Assembly: GCF_001723355.1 (NCBI RefSeq)
Contig: NZ_LPWE01000013.1
Location: forward strand, 124,001 to 188,000
Length of the DNA stretch: 64,000 nt
Source: Methyloceanibacter stevinii
GTDB taxonomy: Bacteria > Pseudomonadota > Alphaproteobacteria > Rhizobiales > Methyloligellaceae
Direction of reading: 5' to 3'
Each line of letters opens with the position of its first letter. Within the stretch, counting starts at the first letter, position 1. Of this stretch, positions 48,177 through 58,223 are shown piece after piece. A program made the translations under genes and the position numbers. A model generated the notes under the pieces. It searched no databases. It worked only from the letters and a program-made list of their open reading frames with translations, and had not been told where the DNA came from.

Positions 48177-49223
48177 ATGAACAGGCTTGTCGGCAAGACG
48201 CTGGCATTTATGGCGGCATCGCGCGCAGCGCTATTTGCCGCGCTGTCGCCGCTGCTTGCGTTCGCGTCGAGCGTCGGACGCAAAGTTGCCCGTCGCTTCG
48301 CCGAATCCTTCCCAGAGCTTGCCGTGCGCGGCCGTTGGTTGCGTGGACGCGCCATGCGGCTGCCTCGTCCTGCGGTCCGGCTCATAGCCGCGAGCACGGC
48401 CGTTGTCCTCACATTGGCAGCCCTCGCTCTGCCTGGCCGGGACAATGGGCGGATGCTGGCCTCGGTCGAGTTGGCGCTTGGCGGCAGTGGAGGCGGCGTC
48501 GCCGGTGCGCATGCCGACGAGATCCTGATCACGGCGCCGCCGCAAACCCTCGCCGCAACCGGCAGCATCCCGACCCCGCCGGCGCTGGACGCGCCAGAGC
48601 AGCAGCTGACAAATACAGCGCCGCAGCCCCAAGAACCGGCACAGGCAGAAAAGCCGGCACAGACGCAAGAGCCGAACCTCGCGGGCCTCGCCGAGATTCC
48701 GCCGGAGCTACTGGCGAAACAAGGCAAGCGCAACGGAGCCGGGTCCGCGCGCAAAGCGTCCTTCGCGGCCTTTTCCGAGGCGCAAGAGAATTTGCCCTGG
48801 AAGGAAGTCGAACCCGTCGTGTTCACGCCGATGGGGCCGGGCCAACAGCACAAGTCGGGGACGGCCCCGGCGCAAAGCCCGGCACCGGGCATCACCAAGG
48901 TGTCGAGTGCCGACATCAGCAAATGGACGAAGGGCAAGGCGACCAAGATTATGGGCGCGGATCGCACGAAGCCGCTTTACCATTTCGTCGTCTGGCTCGA
49001 ACCGCCGAAGGCGCTGCAAGGGCGCGTGGCGGGCGTGTCCTACGACTTCAGTTCGCCGGCAGTGCAGCCTCAGTCTCAGGCCTCCAGCGACCCTGGTAGC
49101 GGGTTCAAGATCAACGCGGCGGGACTTGCGTGCGCCGACGAGATCACCGTGACGCTGCGCTTCGACGACGGCCGGGTCGAGACGACCCATATCGACGGCT
49201 GCGAGCTGTTCAACAAGGCCTGA
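48177..49223 (+). CDS. Membrane-anchored protein with possible YEATS-like C-terminal domain
   Basis: 348 residues from the ATG at 48177, which has AGGGGG about nine bases before; earlier in-frame ATGs (48042) lack a ribosome-binding site. An N-terminal Arg/Ala-rich region leads to one membrane helix (LIAASTAVVLTLAALALPG), then a low-complexity Pro/Gln/Ala linker, and a C-terminal domain of about 90 residues (LYHFVVWLEPPKALQGRV, GVSYDFSSPAV, CADEITVTLRFDDGRVETTH). That beta-rich pattern recalls prokaryotic YEATS-like or other Ig-like sensing domains, but I cannot confirm it. The start of the gene is uncertain. Confidence 0.55.
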   Translation: MNRLVGKTLAFMAASRAALFAALSPLLAFASSVGRKVARRFAESFPELAVRGRWLRGRAMRLPRPAVRLIAASTAVVLTLAALALPGRDNGRMLASVELALGGSGGGVAGAHADEILITAPPQTLAATGSIPTPPALDAPEQQLTNTAPQPQEPAQAEKPAQTQEPNLAGLAEIPPELLAKQGKRNGAGSARKASFAAFSEAQENLPWKEVEPVVFTPMGPGQQHKSGTAPAQSPAPGITKVSSADISKWTKGKATKIMGADRTKPLYHFVVWLEPPKALQGRVAGVSYDFSSPAVQPQSQASSDPGSGFKINAAGLACADEITVTLRFDDGRVETTHIDGCELFNKA

Positions 49224-49238
49224 GCAGCGGGCCCGGGC

Positions 49239-50251
49239 TTAGTTGAGCCCGGCCACTTCCGCCACCAGTTCGCGGAAACGCGGCCGCTGCTGCTCGATAT
49301 AGGGCAGGGGACGGCAGACATCGATCGTGGCGATCCCGATCCGCGTCGTGAGCGCTCCGTTGAAAACACCCTCGCCGAGTTTTCGCGATAGCCGCGCGGT
49401 GAGCCCGTGCCCGACGAGTTGCTGAATGACATCGTCGCCGAGGGCGATGCCGCCCGTCAGCACGATGTGGGTGACCACCATGCGGGCGAGCTTCATCAAC
49501 GAGAAGAAACCGGGCCGCGCCCCATAGAGCGTCGCGAGCTTCCGCAACATGCGCAGGTTCTGCGCGGCGACGAACATCATGTCGACGAGCGCATTGGGGC
49601 TGACCGCGGTCACGACCGAGACGCGCTTCGCGGACGAGGCCACGATGCTGCGCGCGACCGGATCGAGCGGCGCGACCAGCGTGCGCTCGCTGAGACGCAA
49701 GAGCTCCTCGGCGTTCATGATGTCGTTCTCATGCTCGGCGAGACGCTGCATGCCCCAGGCGAGGTCGTCGCGGCCGCGATAGAAGCGCTTCAGGCGCCGG
49801 GTCACGTCGACGGCGAGCGGCTTGTCGTCTTGGCGGGCCGCGCTGTCCGCCTCGTGACGAATCTTGTCGAGCGACCGAGGCGCATGAGGCCGGCGAGCTC
49901 GCGCAGGATGATCATCAGCAGCGCGAGCAAGACGAGGGCGAGCAGCACGACGGCGACCCAGCCGATCCAGTCGTCGCGCGCGATCAAGGCGAGGACATAG
50001 TCGTACAGCCACAGGGACGCGAGGAGGCCGATCAGGCTCCCGAGCGCGCCGATGAAGATGCTGCCCCAGCGCAGGCCTCGCTCGAGCTTCGGCAGCCCCG
50101 CGACCTCCGCCTCCGTCTCCGGCGTACCGGGCAACGGTTCCGGCTCGGGCGCCATGACGATCTCCACATCCTCCACCCGGAACGAGGCAGGTTTGCGCCG
50201 TGACGTGGTGGCCCCGTTCGATGTGGTCTTGCCGGATGCTGGTTTGGTCAT
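49239..50251 (-). CDS. YcjF/TIGR01620-family membrane protein (one frameshift)
   Basis: About 337 residues when repaired. It begins at 50251 in an ATGA overlap with the upstream YcjX-type gene. The N-terminal part holds a Pro/Glu-rich cytoplasmic stretch and two membrane helices (WGSIFIGALGSLIGLLASLW and IGWVAVVLLALVLLALLMI). The frame changes at about 49872-49878; the next frame encodes LDKIRHEADSAARQDDK, the GRDDLAWGMQRLAEHEND block and ALVDMMFVAAQNLRMLR, ending ELVAEVAGLN. YcjF (DUF697) proteins always go with YcjX; their molecular role is unclear, though both are envelope-stress-linked in enterics. Confidence 0.82.
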
Positions 50252-51704
50252 GTCAGGCGGTCTCCGAGAAGCACCTGCATGGCGCGGTCCAGCCTGATAT
50301 TCGGGAAGGGCGCGAAGCCGCCCGCGGGCAGAGGCTGCGGGTCCGGCGGCCGGAAGCGCACGAAGCGCATGTCGGCGTCGCCGGTCTTCCAGCCCGACAT
50401 GGCTCCTGCGGATCGGCCGGGAGGTCGCCCGGAAAGATCGCGAAGGCTTCGGAGCCGTCGAATGTGCGGTGGCCAATTTTCTCCCCGGGCAGCGGATAGC
50501 CGACAATGCAGGGCAGCGTCTCGCCGTCCTTCTTGGCTTCGGCCTCGCGCGTCGCGCGGATCGCCGCCATCGCCAGCACTTTGACGTCGGAGCCGTGATG
50601 CTGCGCCTTCTCGATCGCCTTCTTGGCGAGGAGCGACAGGATCGCTTCGAGCCGGTCGTGACTCTCATGATGCAGGCGATCCGCCTTGGTTGCGGCCAGA
50701 ACAATGCGGTCGATGCGCGGGGAGAACAGGCTCGACCACAGGCTGTTCGACCCCGTGCGGTAGCACTCCAAAATCTCGCGCATGGCCCGCTCAAGATCCG
50801 TCATCGCCGCCGGTCCGCCATTGAGTGCCGAAAGCACGTCGATCAAAACGATCTGCCGGTCGAGCCGTGCGAAGTGATCGCGGAAGAAGGGCCTGATGAC
50901 ATGGCGCTTATAGGCTTCGAAGCGCCGCTCCATCAGGGACCATAGTGTATCCCGTGAGAAGCCGGTCTCGGTCTTCGCATCGAGCGGCGCGAAGGTCAGC
51001 GCAGGCGAGCCTTCGAGATCGCCAGGCATGAGGAAGCGCCCGGGTGGCATGGTCGACAGGGCATACTGATCGGCGCGGGCCCCATGCAGATACGCCTTGA
51101 ACAAATCGGACAAGGTTGCGGCGTGAGCCTCGTCCGCGGGGCCCGCGGGATCGGTCTGCGCGAGAGCCTCTTGCCAAGCTTTCGCCGCCGGGTTGCGGGC
51201 GGCATCGTAGGTGCGCGTTACCGCATCCCGCGACCAGTCTTCGTAACTGAGATCGAGAAGCGGCAGGTCGAGCAGCCATTCGCCCGGATAGTCGACAATG
51301 TCGATATGCAGCCGCTCGCGGCCGAGCTGACGTTTCCAAAACTTGGCGGATTCGTATTCGAGCGTGAGCCGGAGTTGACTGATGCGGCGCGTGCTCTCTG
51401 GCCATTCCGGCGGGCTCGCCGTCAGGTCGGCCAAGTGCTTCTCGTATTCGAAACGCGGGACGATCTCGTCCGGCTGCGGTTCGAGATAGGCGCGCAAGAG
51501 ACGGCCCTCTGCCGCGGGATCGAAAAAGGGCAGGCGACCACCCGACATGAGATTGTGCACCAGCGCGGAGATGAAGACTGTCTTGCCGGATCGCGCCAAA
51601 CCCGTCACGCCGAGACGGATGGTCGGGGTTACCAAGTTCGATGCATAGTCGCCGATATTGCGGACGGCATCGCCGGCGGCGTCGGTATAGGTCGAGAGTG
51701 GCAC
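50248..51704 (-). CDS. ycjX: YcjX-family P-loop ATPase (one frameshift near 3' end)
   Basis: About 485 residues. The start is inferred to be the GTG at 51704 (VPLSTYTDAAGD), as the upstream in-frame sequence is cysteine/arginine-rich and not family-like. Walker A: GVTGLARSGKTVF; other YcjX blocks: HIDIVDYPGEWLLDLPLL, VLIDVLSALNGG and VLAATKADRLHHE. Near 50390 the frame shifts; the other frame carries KTGDADMRFVRFRPP and NIRLDRAMQVLLGDRLT, the family C-terminus, and ends at 50248 with an ATGA overlap to the YcjF-type gene. Confidence 0.87.
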
Positions 51705-52027
51705 GCTACAGCTCTGTCCTTTCCTCGCTACCCCCGCCCGACCACACCTGCGGCCGCTTTTGGAGAATGTGGCAGGGGCCGGGATATTTGGTATCGCGCG
51801 GGTTCGCGCTGCACAACAAATGTGCGGATGAAGTGTACATGGTGCTTTGTCTGCGTGACGACCAGGCAAGAGCGCATGGCTCATCAATTTCTGTGTCTGT
51901 CAACAGCGACTGCGTCTTGACTTGCCAACGCGGTTCCGTAAATACGGGGCTGTCCGACGGGGGGTGCCGATACGGCGAGTGAACGCCGGTGCAGGCACCG
52001 AGCCAACAAGAACGGAACGCGTTTGGA
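51705..52027. other. Divergent regulatory region between ycjX and dksA
   Basis: About 320 bp without a gene, AT-richer in places. It contains a well-formed sigma-70-type promoter for dksA (separate entry). Nothing else is recognisable. Confidence 0.5.
51918..51945 (+). promoter_or_regulatory. Probable sigma-70-type promoter of dksA
   Basis: TTGACT at 51918-51923 and TAAATA at 51940-51945 with a 16-base spacer. It predicts a start site near 51952 and a leader of about 75 bases before dksA. Confidence 0.5.
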
Positions 52028-52468
52028 ATGTCTCTGATGGCGACTGCGAAAAAGAGCAAAACTCTCCCCGAGGACTACACGCCGTCGGAAGACGAACCGT
52101 TCATGAACGATCTGCAACGGGCCTATTTTCGGCGGAAGCTCCTGGACTGGCGCGATGAGATTCTGCGCTCGACCAAAGAGACTCTGGAGCACTTGCAGAA
52201 CGACTCCGAACAGCACGCCGACATCGCCGACCGGGCGACGTCGGAGTCCGAACGTGCGCTTGAATTGCGCGCGCGCGACCGGCAGCGCAAGCTGATCGCG
52301 AAGATCGACGAGGCGCTCGCGCGCATCGACGACGGCACCTACGGCTACTGCGAAGAGACGGGCGAGCCAATCAGCCTCAAGCGCCTCGATGCGCGTCCGA
52401 TCGCGACCTTGAGCGTCGAAGCGCAGGAGCGGCACGAACGCCGCGAGCGCGTCTACCGCGACGAGTAA
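52028..52468 (+). CDS. dksA: RNA polymerase-binding transcription factor DksA
   Basis: 146-residue DksA/TraR protein that, with ppGpp, tunes transcription initiation in the stringent response. The N-terminal SEDEPFMNDLQRAYFR leads into the coiled coil with catalytic-tip residues in HADIADRATSESERA. The zinc-finger region reads GYCEETGEPISLKRLDARP, with only the first cysteine kept, as is common in alphaproteobacterial DksA. Start at 52028 (MSLMATAKK); an ATG three codons later is an alternative. Confidence 0.93.
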   Translation: MSLMATAKKSKTLPEDYTPSEDEPFMNDLQRAYFRRKLLDWRDEILRSTKETLEHLQNDSEQHADIADRATSESERALELRARDRQRKLIAKIDEALARIDDGTYGYCEETGEPISLKRLDARPIATLSVEAQERHERRERVYRDE

Positions 52469-52472
52469 GCTC

Positions 52473-53912
52473 TCACACCGCAGACAATGGCGCGGCCACG
52501 CTTTCGAGCGGCTTCCGTTCGGCGTCGACCCCGTAGCGCGCGACGATGACCGCCGCTGCGAGCATCAATCCGGCCCCAAATAGGTAGCCGCCGAACAGGC
52601 TGAAGCGCGACCCGGTGTCGATCAGCGCACCGAAGAGGAACGGCGCGCCGATGCCGCCGACGCCCGTGCCCACCGCATAGAAGAACGCGATCGCCAGCGC
52701 GCGGACTTCCAGCGGGAATGTCTCGCTGACCGTGAGATAGGCCGAGCTCGCGGCCGCGGAGCCGAAGAAGAAGATCACCGTCCAGGCAAACGTTTGCCAT
52801 GCGGCCGACAGCACGCCCGCGGCGAAGAGCGCGCCGGTCAGCGCGAGCAGCAGTCCCGAGATCGCGTAGGTGAGGGCGATCATGGGCCGGCGGCCGACCG
52901 TGTCGAAGAGGCGCCCCAGAATCAAAGGTCCGAGGAAATTTCCCGCCGCGAAGGGGAGGAGGTACCAGCCAACCTGGCTGGCATCGATCCCATAGAAGTC
53001 GGTCAGGACCAGCGCATAGGTGAAGAAGATCGCATTGTAGAAGAACGCCTGGGAAGCCATGAGGGTGAGGCCCACAAGCGTGCGCTGCCGGTGGAGATCG
53101 AACAACGCATACCAGACTTCGCGCAGGGGCGTGTGGCTCCGGGTCTGGATGCGAATGGCAGGCTCTTCACGGTCCGGCACGTGGTGGCCGCGATTGCGGT
53201 GATGGTCCTCGATCTGGTCGATGATGTCGTGTGCTTCGTCCGCGCGGCCATGGGTCATCAGCCAGCGTGGCGACTCCGGAACCCAGCGGCGGATGACCAG
53301 AATTCCGAGACCTAGGACCGACCCGATAAAGAACGCGGCACGCCAGCCGATGTCCGGCGGCAGAAACGCGGGGTCTAGCAGCACGATCGACCCGGCGGCG
53401 CCGGCACCCGCCCCGATCCAAAAGCTGCCGTTGATGGCAAGGTCCGTATGGCCCCGATAGCGCGCCGGGATGAATTCCTGGATGGCCGAGGCAATGGCCG
53501 TGTACTCGCCGCCGATCCCTGCGCCCGTGAGGAACCGAAAGAGTGCGAAGCTGGCGAAGTTCCAGGAGAAGGCGGTGGCCGCCGTGGCGACGAGATAGAC
53601 GCCGAGGGTGATCACGAAGAGCCGCTTGCGGCCCAGCCGGTCGGTGAGCCAGCCGAACAGAACCGCGCCGAGCACGGCCCCCGCCAGGTAGAAGCTGGAG
53701 GCGAGGCCGACCTCCGCATTGCTGAGTTGAAGAACCGGGCTTTCTTTCAGCGCGCCGGCAACGGCGCCGGCGACCGTCACTTCGAGGCCGTCGAGGACCC
53801 AGGTGATGCCGAGAGCGACAACGATCAGCGTATGAAAGCGGCCCCAGCGCAGGCGGTCGAGGCGCCCTGGGATGGACGTCTCGACGATCCCGGTCTGGGG
53901 CGAATTGCTCAC
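52473..53912 (-). CDS. MFS transporter (metabolite:H+ symporter-like)
   Basis: 479-residue, twelve-helix major facilitator. It starts with GTG at 53912 overlapping the dipeptidase stop by 4 bp (GTGA). Motifs: TWVLDGLEVTVAGAVAGAL in helix 1, the loop FGWLTDRLGRKRLFVI, RFLTGAGIGGEYTAIASAI in helix 4, PESPRWLMTHGR, and the second-half FDTVGRRPMIALTY. This is the sugar/aromatic-acid type of the family. Coupling to a D-Ala-D-Ala dipeptidase might suggest amino acid or peptide transport, but the substrate is unknown. Confidence 0.87.
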   Translation of the reverse strand: MSNSPQTGIVETSIPGRLDRLRWGRFHTLIVVALGITWVLDGLEVTVAGAVAGALKESPVLQLSNAEVGLASSFYLAGAVLGAVLFGWLTDRLGRKRLFVITLGVYLVATAATAFSWNFASFALFRFLTGAGIGGEYTAIASAIQEFIPARYRGHTDLAINGSFWIGAGAGAAGSIVLLDPAFLPPDIGWRAAFFIGSVLGLGILVIRRWVPESPRWLMTHGRADEAHDIIDQIEDHHRNRGHHVPDREEPAIRIQTRSHTPLREVWYALFDLHRQRTLVGLTLMASQAFFYNAIFFTYALVLTDFYGIDASQVGWYLLPFAAGNFLGPLILGRLFDTVGRRPMIALTYAISGLLLALTGALFAAGVLSAAWQTFAWTVIFFFGSAAASSAYLTVSETFPLEVRALAIAFFYAVGTGVGGIGAPFLFGALIDTGSRFSLFGGYLFGAGLMLAAAVIVARYGVDAERKPLESVAAPLSAV

Positions 53913-54712
53913 GTGCCGTCCAGCGTGTCCGGCCCGCTTCCGGGACGCGGCAAGACTGGGAAATCGAAATAGGTGTCGGGGAAGGGCTCCGGCTGGAACG
54001 TGAAGTGCCAGATCTCCTTCGGGTAGTTCTGAAAGCCGTGGCGGCTCATGACGTCCAGAAGGAGCTCCCGGTTCTTCTCCTCTTCCGGCGTGAGGCCCTT
54101 GGTGACCGTATTGGCCTTGGTGTCGAAACAGTCGAAGCCCGTGCCCATGTCGAGCCCGTTGTCGGCGGGATCGCCTTCCGTGCAAGCCTCGGGTTTGTCG
54201 GGATCGGCTTCGGCGGGCGAAGGCGTGGAACTCATCGGCACGATGGTGACATCGAGGGTCGCTCCGCGCGAGTGACCGGATCGCGTGGCGATGTAGTTCG
54301 GGAACAGGTCTTTCTTCGACAGATTCGGATAATGCGTCCGCTTCGCCTCCGGATCGTCCGGTTCCGACGACCACGCCACGAACGCGGCCACCGCCTGCGC
54401 CGGTCGATAGCAATCGTAGACTTTGAGAGAGTATCCAAGCGGCTGCAGATCGCCCTGTGCCGCCTTCAGCGCTTCGGCCGCATCGCGCACCAGAATGCAT
54501 TCCGGCGCGTCGTAGCCGGGCACGGGGCGCCCGGTGAAGTTGTCGCTGCCCGCATAGCGCATGTCTTGTTGGATGGTGGGGTCCACGTCGCGCAGATACA
54601 CGAAGCTGTCGGGCATCGTGCTCTTTGGCGCGCCGGCGGTGCTCATCGAGGCCCCCAGGAGGACGACCGCCGCCATCAGGGCGGCCCAAGCCAAACTGTC
54701 GCGCACGGTCAT
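53909..54712 (-). CDS. ddpX: D-alanyl-D-alanine dipeptidase (VanX/DdpX-like, M15D)
   Basis: 267 residues from the ATG at 54712 with an N-terminal signal peptide (LAWAALMAAVVLLGASMSTAGA), so it is secreted to the periplasm. Peptidase M15 motifs: YDCYRPAQAV (transition-state Arg), the zinc ligands in SGHSRGATLDVT, and EIWHFTF with the catalytic Glu and third ligand. A MGTGFDCFD block matches VanX/DdpX. It hydrolyses D-Ala-D-Ala from peptidoglycan turnover. Operon with the MFS transporter downstream. Confidence 0.9.
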   Translation of the reverse strand: MTVRDSLAWAALMAAVVLLGASMSTAGAPKSTMPDSFVYLRDVDPTIQQDMRYAGSDNFTGRPVPGYDAPECILVRDAAEALKAAQGDLQPLGYSLKVYDCYRPAQAVAAFVAWSSEPDDPEAKRTHYPNLSKKDLFPNYIATRSGHSRGATLDVTIVPMSSTPSPAEADPDKPEACTEGDPADNGLDMGTGFDCFDTKANTVTKGLTPEEEKNRELLLDVMSRHGFQNYPKEIWHFTFQPEPFPDTYFDFPVLPRPGSGPDTLDGT

Positions 54713-55019
54713 GGCCCGAGAATTCCAGCCGGGTATGACTGCGTCAACACGCACAAAAAAACTCCCCGCTTGAGGCGGGGAGTGGAGAGTGTTTGGGGGA
54801 CTGACAAGACTGGCATGGCCAGTCGGTGTCGGACCATTAGCAGGGAACTGCCGGCGTCCTCACGGTTAGCGAACAAAGTTACCGGCGGTTGCTAAATCCG
54901 CTTGCCCGGGTGGGCCGCCGTGAGACCGTGTATTAACGCTAACGCAAGTGCGGGGGGACCTCAAGGAAAACCCGCCGTTGCACATAAGCAACAGTCAACA
55001 GGAAATGTCCTTTCGGGCC
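54713..55019. other. Intergenic region with terminator
   Basis: About 305 bp between the dipeptidase gene and the FliO-like gene. It holds the minus-strand terminator at 54755-54783; nothing else is recognised. Confidence 0.5.
54755..54783 (-). terminator. Rho-independent terminator
   Basis: A 9-bp stem (54761-54769 with 54775-54783, ACTCCCCGC) with a 5-base loop is followed on the minus strand by seven T. It would end the transcript of the FliO-like gene before the dipeptidase gene. Confidence 0.8.
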
Positions 55020-55379
55020 CTAGGGTTGGCTCATTTTGGGTGCTGGTCTTGGGGTGGTTTTTGCGATCACCACGTCGCCATGGGGGGGCTGGAGTGGCGC
55101 GGGACGGCCTTTGATTCCCGTTTCGACGACGAGATCGACCGGTCCGCCGATGATCAGAAGGTGCTCCACGTCATCCCGCCGCACGAGACACAGCTTGCGG
55201 TTCGGGTCGACCTGGGCCGTTTCCACCACGGACAGCCGCCGCTCGCGCCCCTTCTTGGTGATCCCGGCCTCTCCCTGGCCGAAAATGGCTTTGAACGCCC
55301 AAACCGTCAGCACGATCAGGGCGACGATGAAGAGGAATGCCGCAATGCCCAGTATGGCGGTGTTGACGTCGAAATCCAT
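55020..55379 (-). CDS. FliO-like single-pass membrane protein
   Basis: 119 residues from the ATG at 55379 (MDFDVNTAILG). One N-terminal membrane helix (IAAFLFIVALIVLTVWAF) precedes a compact cytoplasmic domain with GRERRLSVVETAQVDPNRKL and RRDDVEHLLIIGGPVDLVVE, the pattern of the flagellar export protein FliO. No flagellar genes are nearby; such stand-alone FliO-like proteins occur next to cckA in other alphaproteobacteria as far as I recall, so a non-flagellar role is possible. A short C-terminal Pro/Lys tail follows. Confidence 0.7.
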   Translation of the reverse strand: MDFDVNTAILGIAAFLFIVALIVLTVWAFKAIFGQGEAGITKKGRERRLSVVETAQVDPNRKLCLVRRDDVEHLLIIGGPVDLVVETGIKGRPAPLQPPHGDVVIAKTTPRPAPKMSQP

Positions 55380-55544
55380 GGCCGTCGCTCCCTGCGGCTG
55401 GCTCCATACGAAAGCCAAACTTTACCGCACCTTAGCCCGATTGCTGCATGTTGAAACCTAGTTCATTCCTTGAGCGCGGATTGGCACTGGGCCTTCGTGA
55501 CAATCTCCGGTCAAGCCAAGTCGAATCGGATACTTTCTCATGCC

Positions 55545-58102
55545 ATGTCGGATATCGATGCGCCTATGCGCTACGCTGAACCCATGACGGACCGGACCAG
55601 CCGCGACGGCAGTATTACGCTCGTGGTGCTGCTGGCGCTGGCGCTTGCCGTCGCCGCCGTCGGTCTGGCCATGCTCAGCCGCGAAGTCGCCGAGCCCTTC
55701 GTGCTCGCGATCCTTGCGGCGCTGGCCGTCGTGGGCGTGTTCTGCCTGTTCGCCGGCGCCGTCGGGATCCTGCATTTCGGCCAGCGTCACGAGCGCAACG
55801 ATCTGACCAAGGCCTTCGTCGACAACCTGCCTCATGGCGCGCTCATCGGCGACGCTCGGGGCGTGTGTTCTACGCAAACCAGGCCTATCGCGAGCTTCTC
55901 GGCCTCGACGCAGAGGCGCCGGTTCCCGCACCCGATCGCGCCTTTGGCGGCAACCCCTATCTGGCCGAGCCGATCTTCCGGCTGGCGCGCGCGGCGCAGC
56001 AGGGACGCTCGCGCAAAGAAGAATTCCGACTGCCGCCGCCCGGCGAGGTCGAGGACGAATCCGCCGTCGAGCCCCGCTGGTTCCGGATTTCGGTGCAGCC
56101 CATGCCGCCGGAGGCAAACTCAGGCCGGAAGGGTCAACTCACGGTCTGGCAGGTCGACGAGGTGACGCAGGATCGGGTGCGCGAGGAGTCGAGCTTTGCA
56201 AAGGTTCAGGCGGCCATCGACTATCTCGACAACGCCCCGGCCGGCTTCTTCACGGCGGACGCGGACGGCCGCATCGAGTATCTCAACGCAACGCTTGCGC
56301 AGTGGCTCAAGCTCGACCTGACCGACATTGCCTCCACGCCGCCGAAGATCTCCGACATCATGTCTCAGGACAACGCCGCGCTCCTGGCCGGCGCGGGCCG
56401 CGGGGACCCGCAAGGCACGGCCCAGAGCGGCGTCCGGCGCTTCGACATCGATCTCCTCCGGACCGACGGCACCACGATGCCCGTCCGGGTGCTGCACCGT
56501 CTGCCGCGGGGCAATCAACTCGCCCATATCCTCATTCTCAGCCGGGGACCGGGCGAAGCCCAGGAAGCGGGCACGGCCGAGCTGCGCTTCACTCGGATGT
56601 TCCAGTCCTCGCCGTTTGCCATTGCCACAGTGGATGCGGAGGGCGCCGTCAGCGGCACCAATGCCGCTTTCTCGCGGCTGTTCGGCACCGACGCGGACGC
56701 CGATCCCGGCAAGACGAAGCTCGAGGACCTTGTCGACGGCGCGAACCGACAGGCGTTGCACAAGGCGCTGGAGGCCGCCATTGCGGGCCAGGGCCTGATC
56801 GATGCGATCGACGTGACGTTTGCCGGTCCCGAACCACGGAGCGGCCGCATCTATCTCAGCGCCATCTCCGACAAGGACGACAAGAGCGAAGCGGTGATCG
56901 CCTATGCGCTGGACACGACCGAGCAGCGCGCGCTCGAAGCGCAATTCGCGCAGAGCCAGAAGATGCAGGCGGTGGGGCAACTCGCCGGCGGTATCGCGCA
57001 TGACTTCAACAATATGCTGACGGCGATCATCGGCTTTTCCGACTTCCTGCTCCTGAACCACCGGCCGACCGACCCGGCCTTTCAGGACATCATGAACATC
57101 AAGCAGAATGCGAACCGGGCCGCCGGTCTCGTTCGTCAATTGCTCGCCTTCTCGCGGCAGCAGACGCTGCGTCCGCAAGTGCTGCAGCTGGGCGACGTGC
57201 TCTCGGACCTTTCCATTCTGCTCGACCGTCTGTTGGGCGAGAACGTCGAACTCAGCCTGGATACGGCCGGCGACCTCTGGCCTGTCAAAGCGGACCTGCA
57301 TCAGTTCGAACAAGTCATCATCAATCTTGCGGTGAACGCGCGCGACGCCATGCCCGACGGCGGCAAGCTGGCGATCCGGACGGCGAACGTAGACGAAGCC
57401 CAGTCGCGTGAGGCCGGGGGCAGCCATATGCCGCCGGGTGAGTACGTGATGATCGAGGTCCGGGACACCGGCACCGGCATGAGCGAGGAGGTCAAGCAGA
57501 AGATCTTCGAGCCGTTCTTCTCCACCAAGGAGATCGGCCGCGGTACCGGGCTCGGACTTTCTACCGTCTACGGCATCATCAAGCAAACCGGCGGCTATGT
57601 GTATGTCGACAGCGAGGTCGGGAAGGGCACGGCCATGCGCGTCTACCTTCCGCGCCACGCGGAAGGCGCCGCCGAGGTCGACCAGGAGCCGGTCAAGCTG
57701 GAACGCAAGCCCGAGAAGCCCAAGGATCTGACGGGCCGCGGCACGCTGCTGCTCGTCGAGGACGAGGACGCCGTGCGCAGCTTCGCGGCCCGGGCGCTCG
57801 GCACCCGCGGCTACGAAGTGTTGGAGGCTTCGACCGGCGCCGAGGCGCTGGAAGTCTTCGAGGAGCACGAAGGCAAGGTGGACCTCGTGGTGAGCGACGT
57901 GGTGATGCCCGAAATGGACGGCCCGACGCTCCTCAAGGAGATTCGCCAGAGAGACCCGGACATCAAGATCATCTTCATGTCGGGATACGCCGAAGACGCG
58001 TTCAAGCGGAATCTCGACGAGAACGAGGAGTTCGGGTTCCTGCAGAAGCCCTTCGATCTCAAAACGCTGGCGGCGACCGTGAAATCCGCGCTCGAGGACT
58101 AG
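55545..58102 (+). CDS. cckA: Hybrid histidine kinase CckA (one frameshift)
   Basis: About 852 residues when repaired. CckA starts the CckA-ChpT-CtrA phosphorelay that controls the alphaproteobacterial cell cycle. Two N-terminal membrane helices, then PAS domains ([33 protein letters not shown]-like), the HisKA block [20 protein letters not shown] with the phospho-His, ATPase blocks [14 protein letters not shown] and [15 protein letters not shown], and a C-terminal receiver with [12 protein letters not shown] and FLQKPFD. The frame shifts at about 55861 after GDARG; one added base gives [11 protein letters not shown]. The start could also be a later ATG (55569 or 55587). Confidence 0.93.
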
Positions 58103-58133
58103 CCCGGCGGCTCTGTCCCCCGGGCTCTGCGGC

Positions 58134-58154
58134 CCCAAGGGGGGTTCCCTTGGG
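58134..58154. terminator. Hairpin downstream of cckA, possible terminator
   Basis: An 8-bp perfect stem (CCCAAGGG with CCCTTGGG) with a 5-base loop lies 31 bp after the cckA stop. No T-tract follows, so it is a weak terminator or only a stem-loop. Confidence 0.35.
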
Positions 58155-58223
58155 CGGAAATCGCGTCTAGGACGCCCCTATTCATCCCTTTAGGAGACGA
58201 GAAGCTTTGCCAGACTACGAGTC

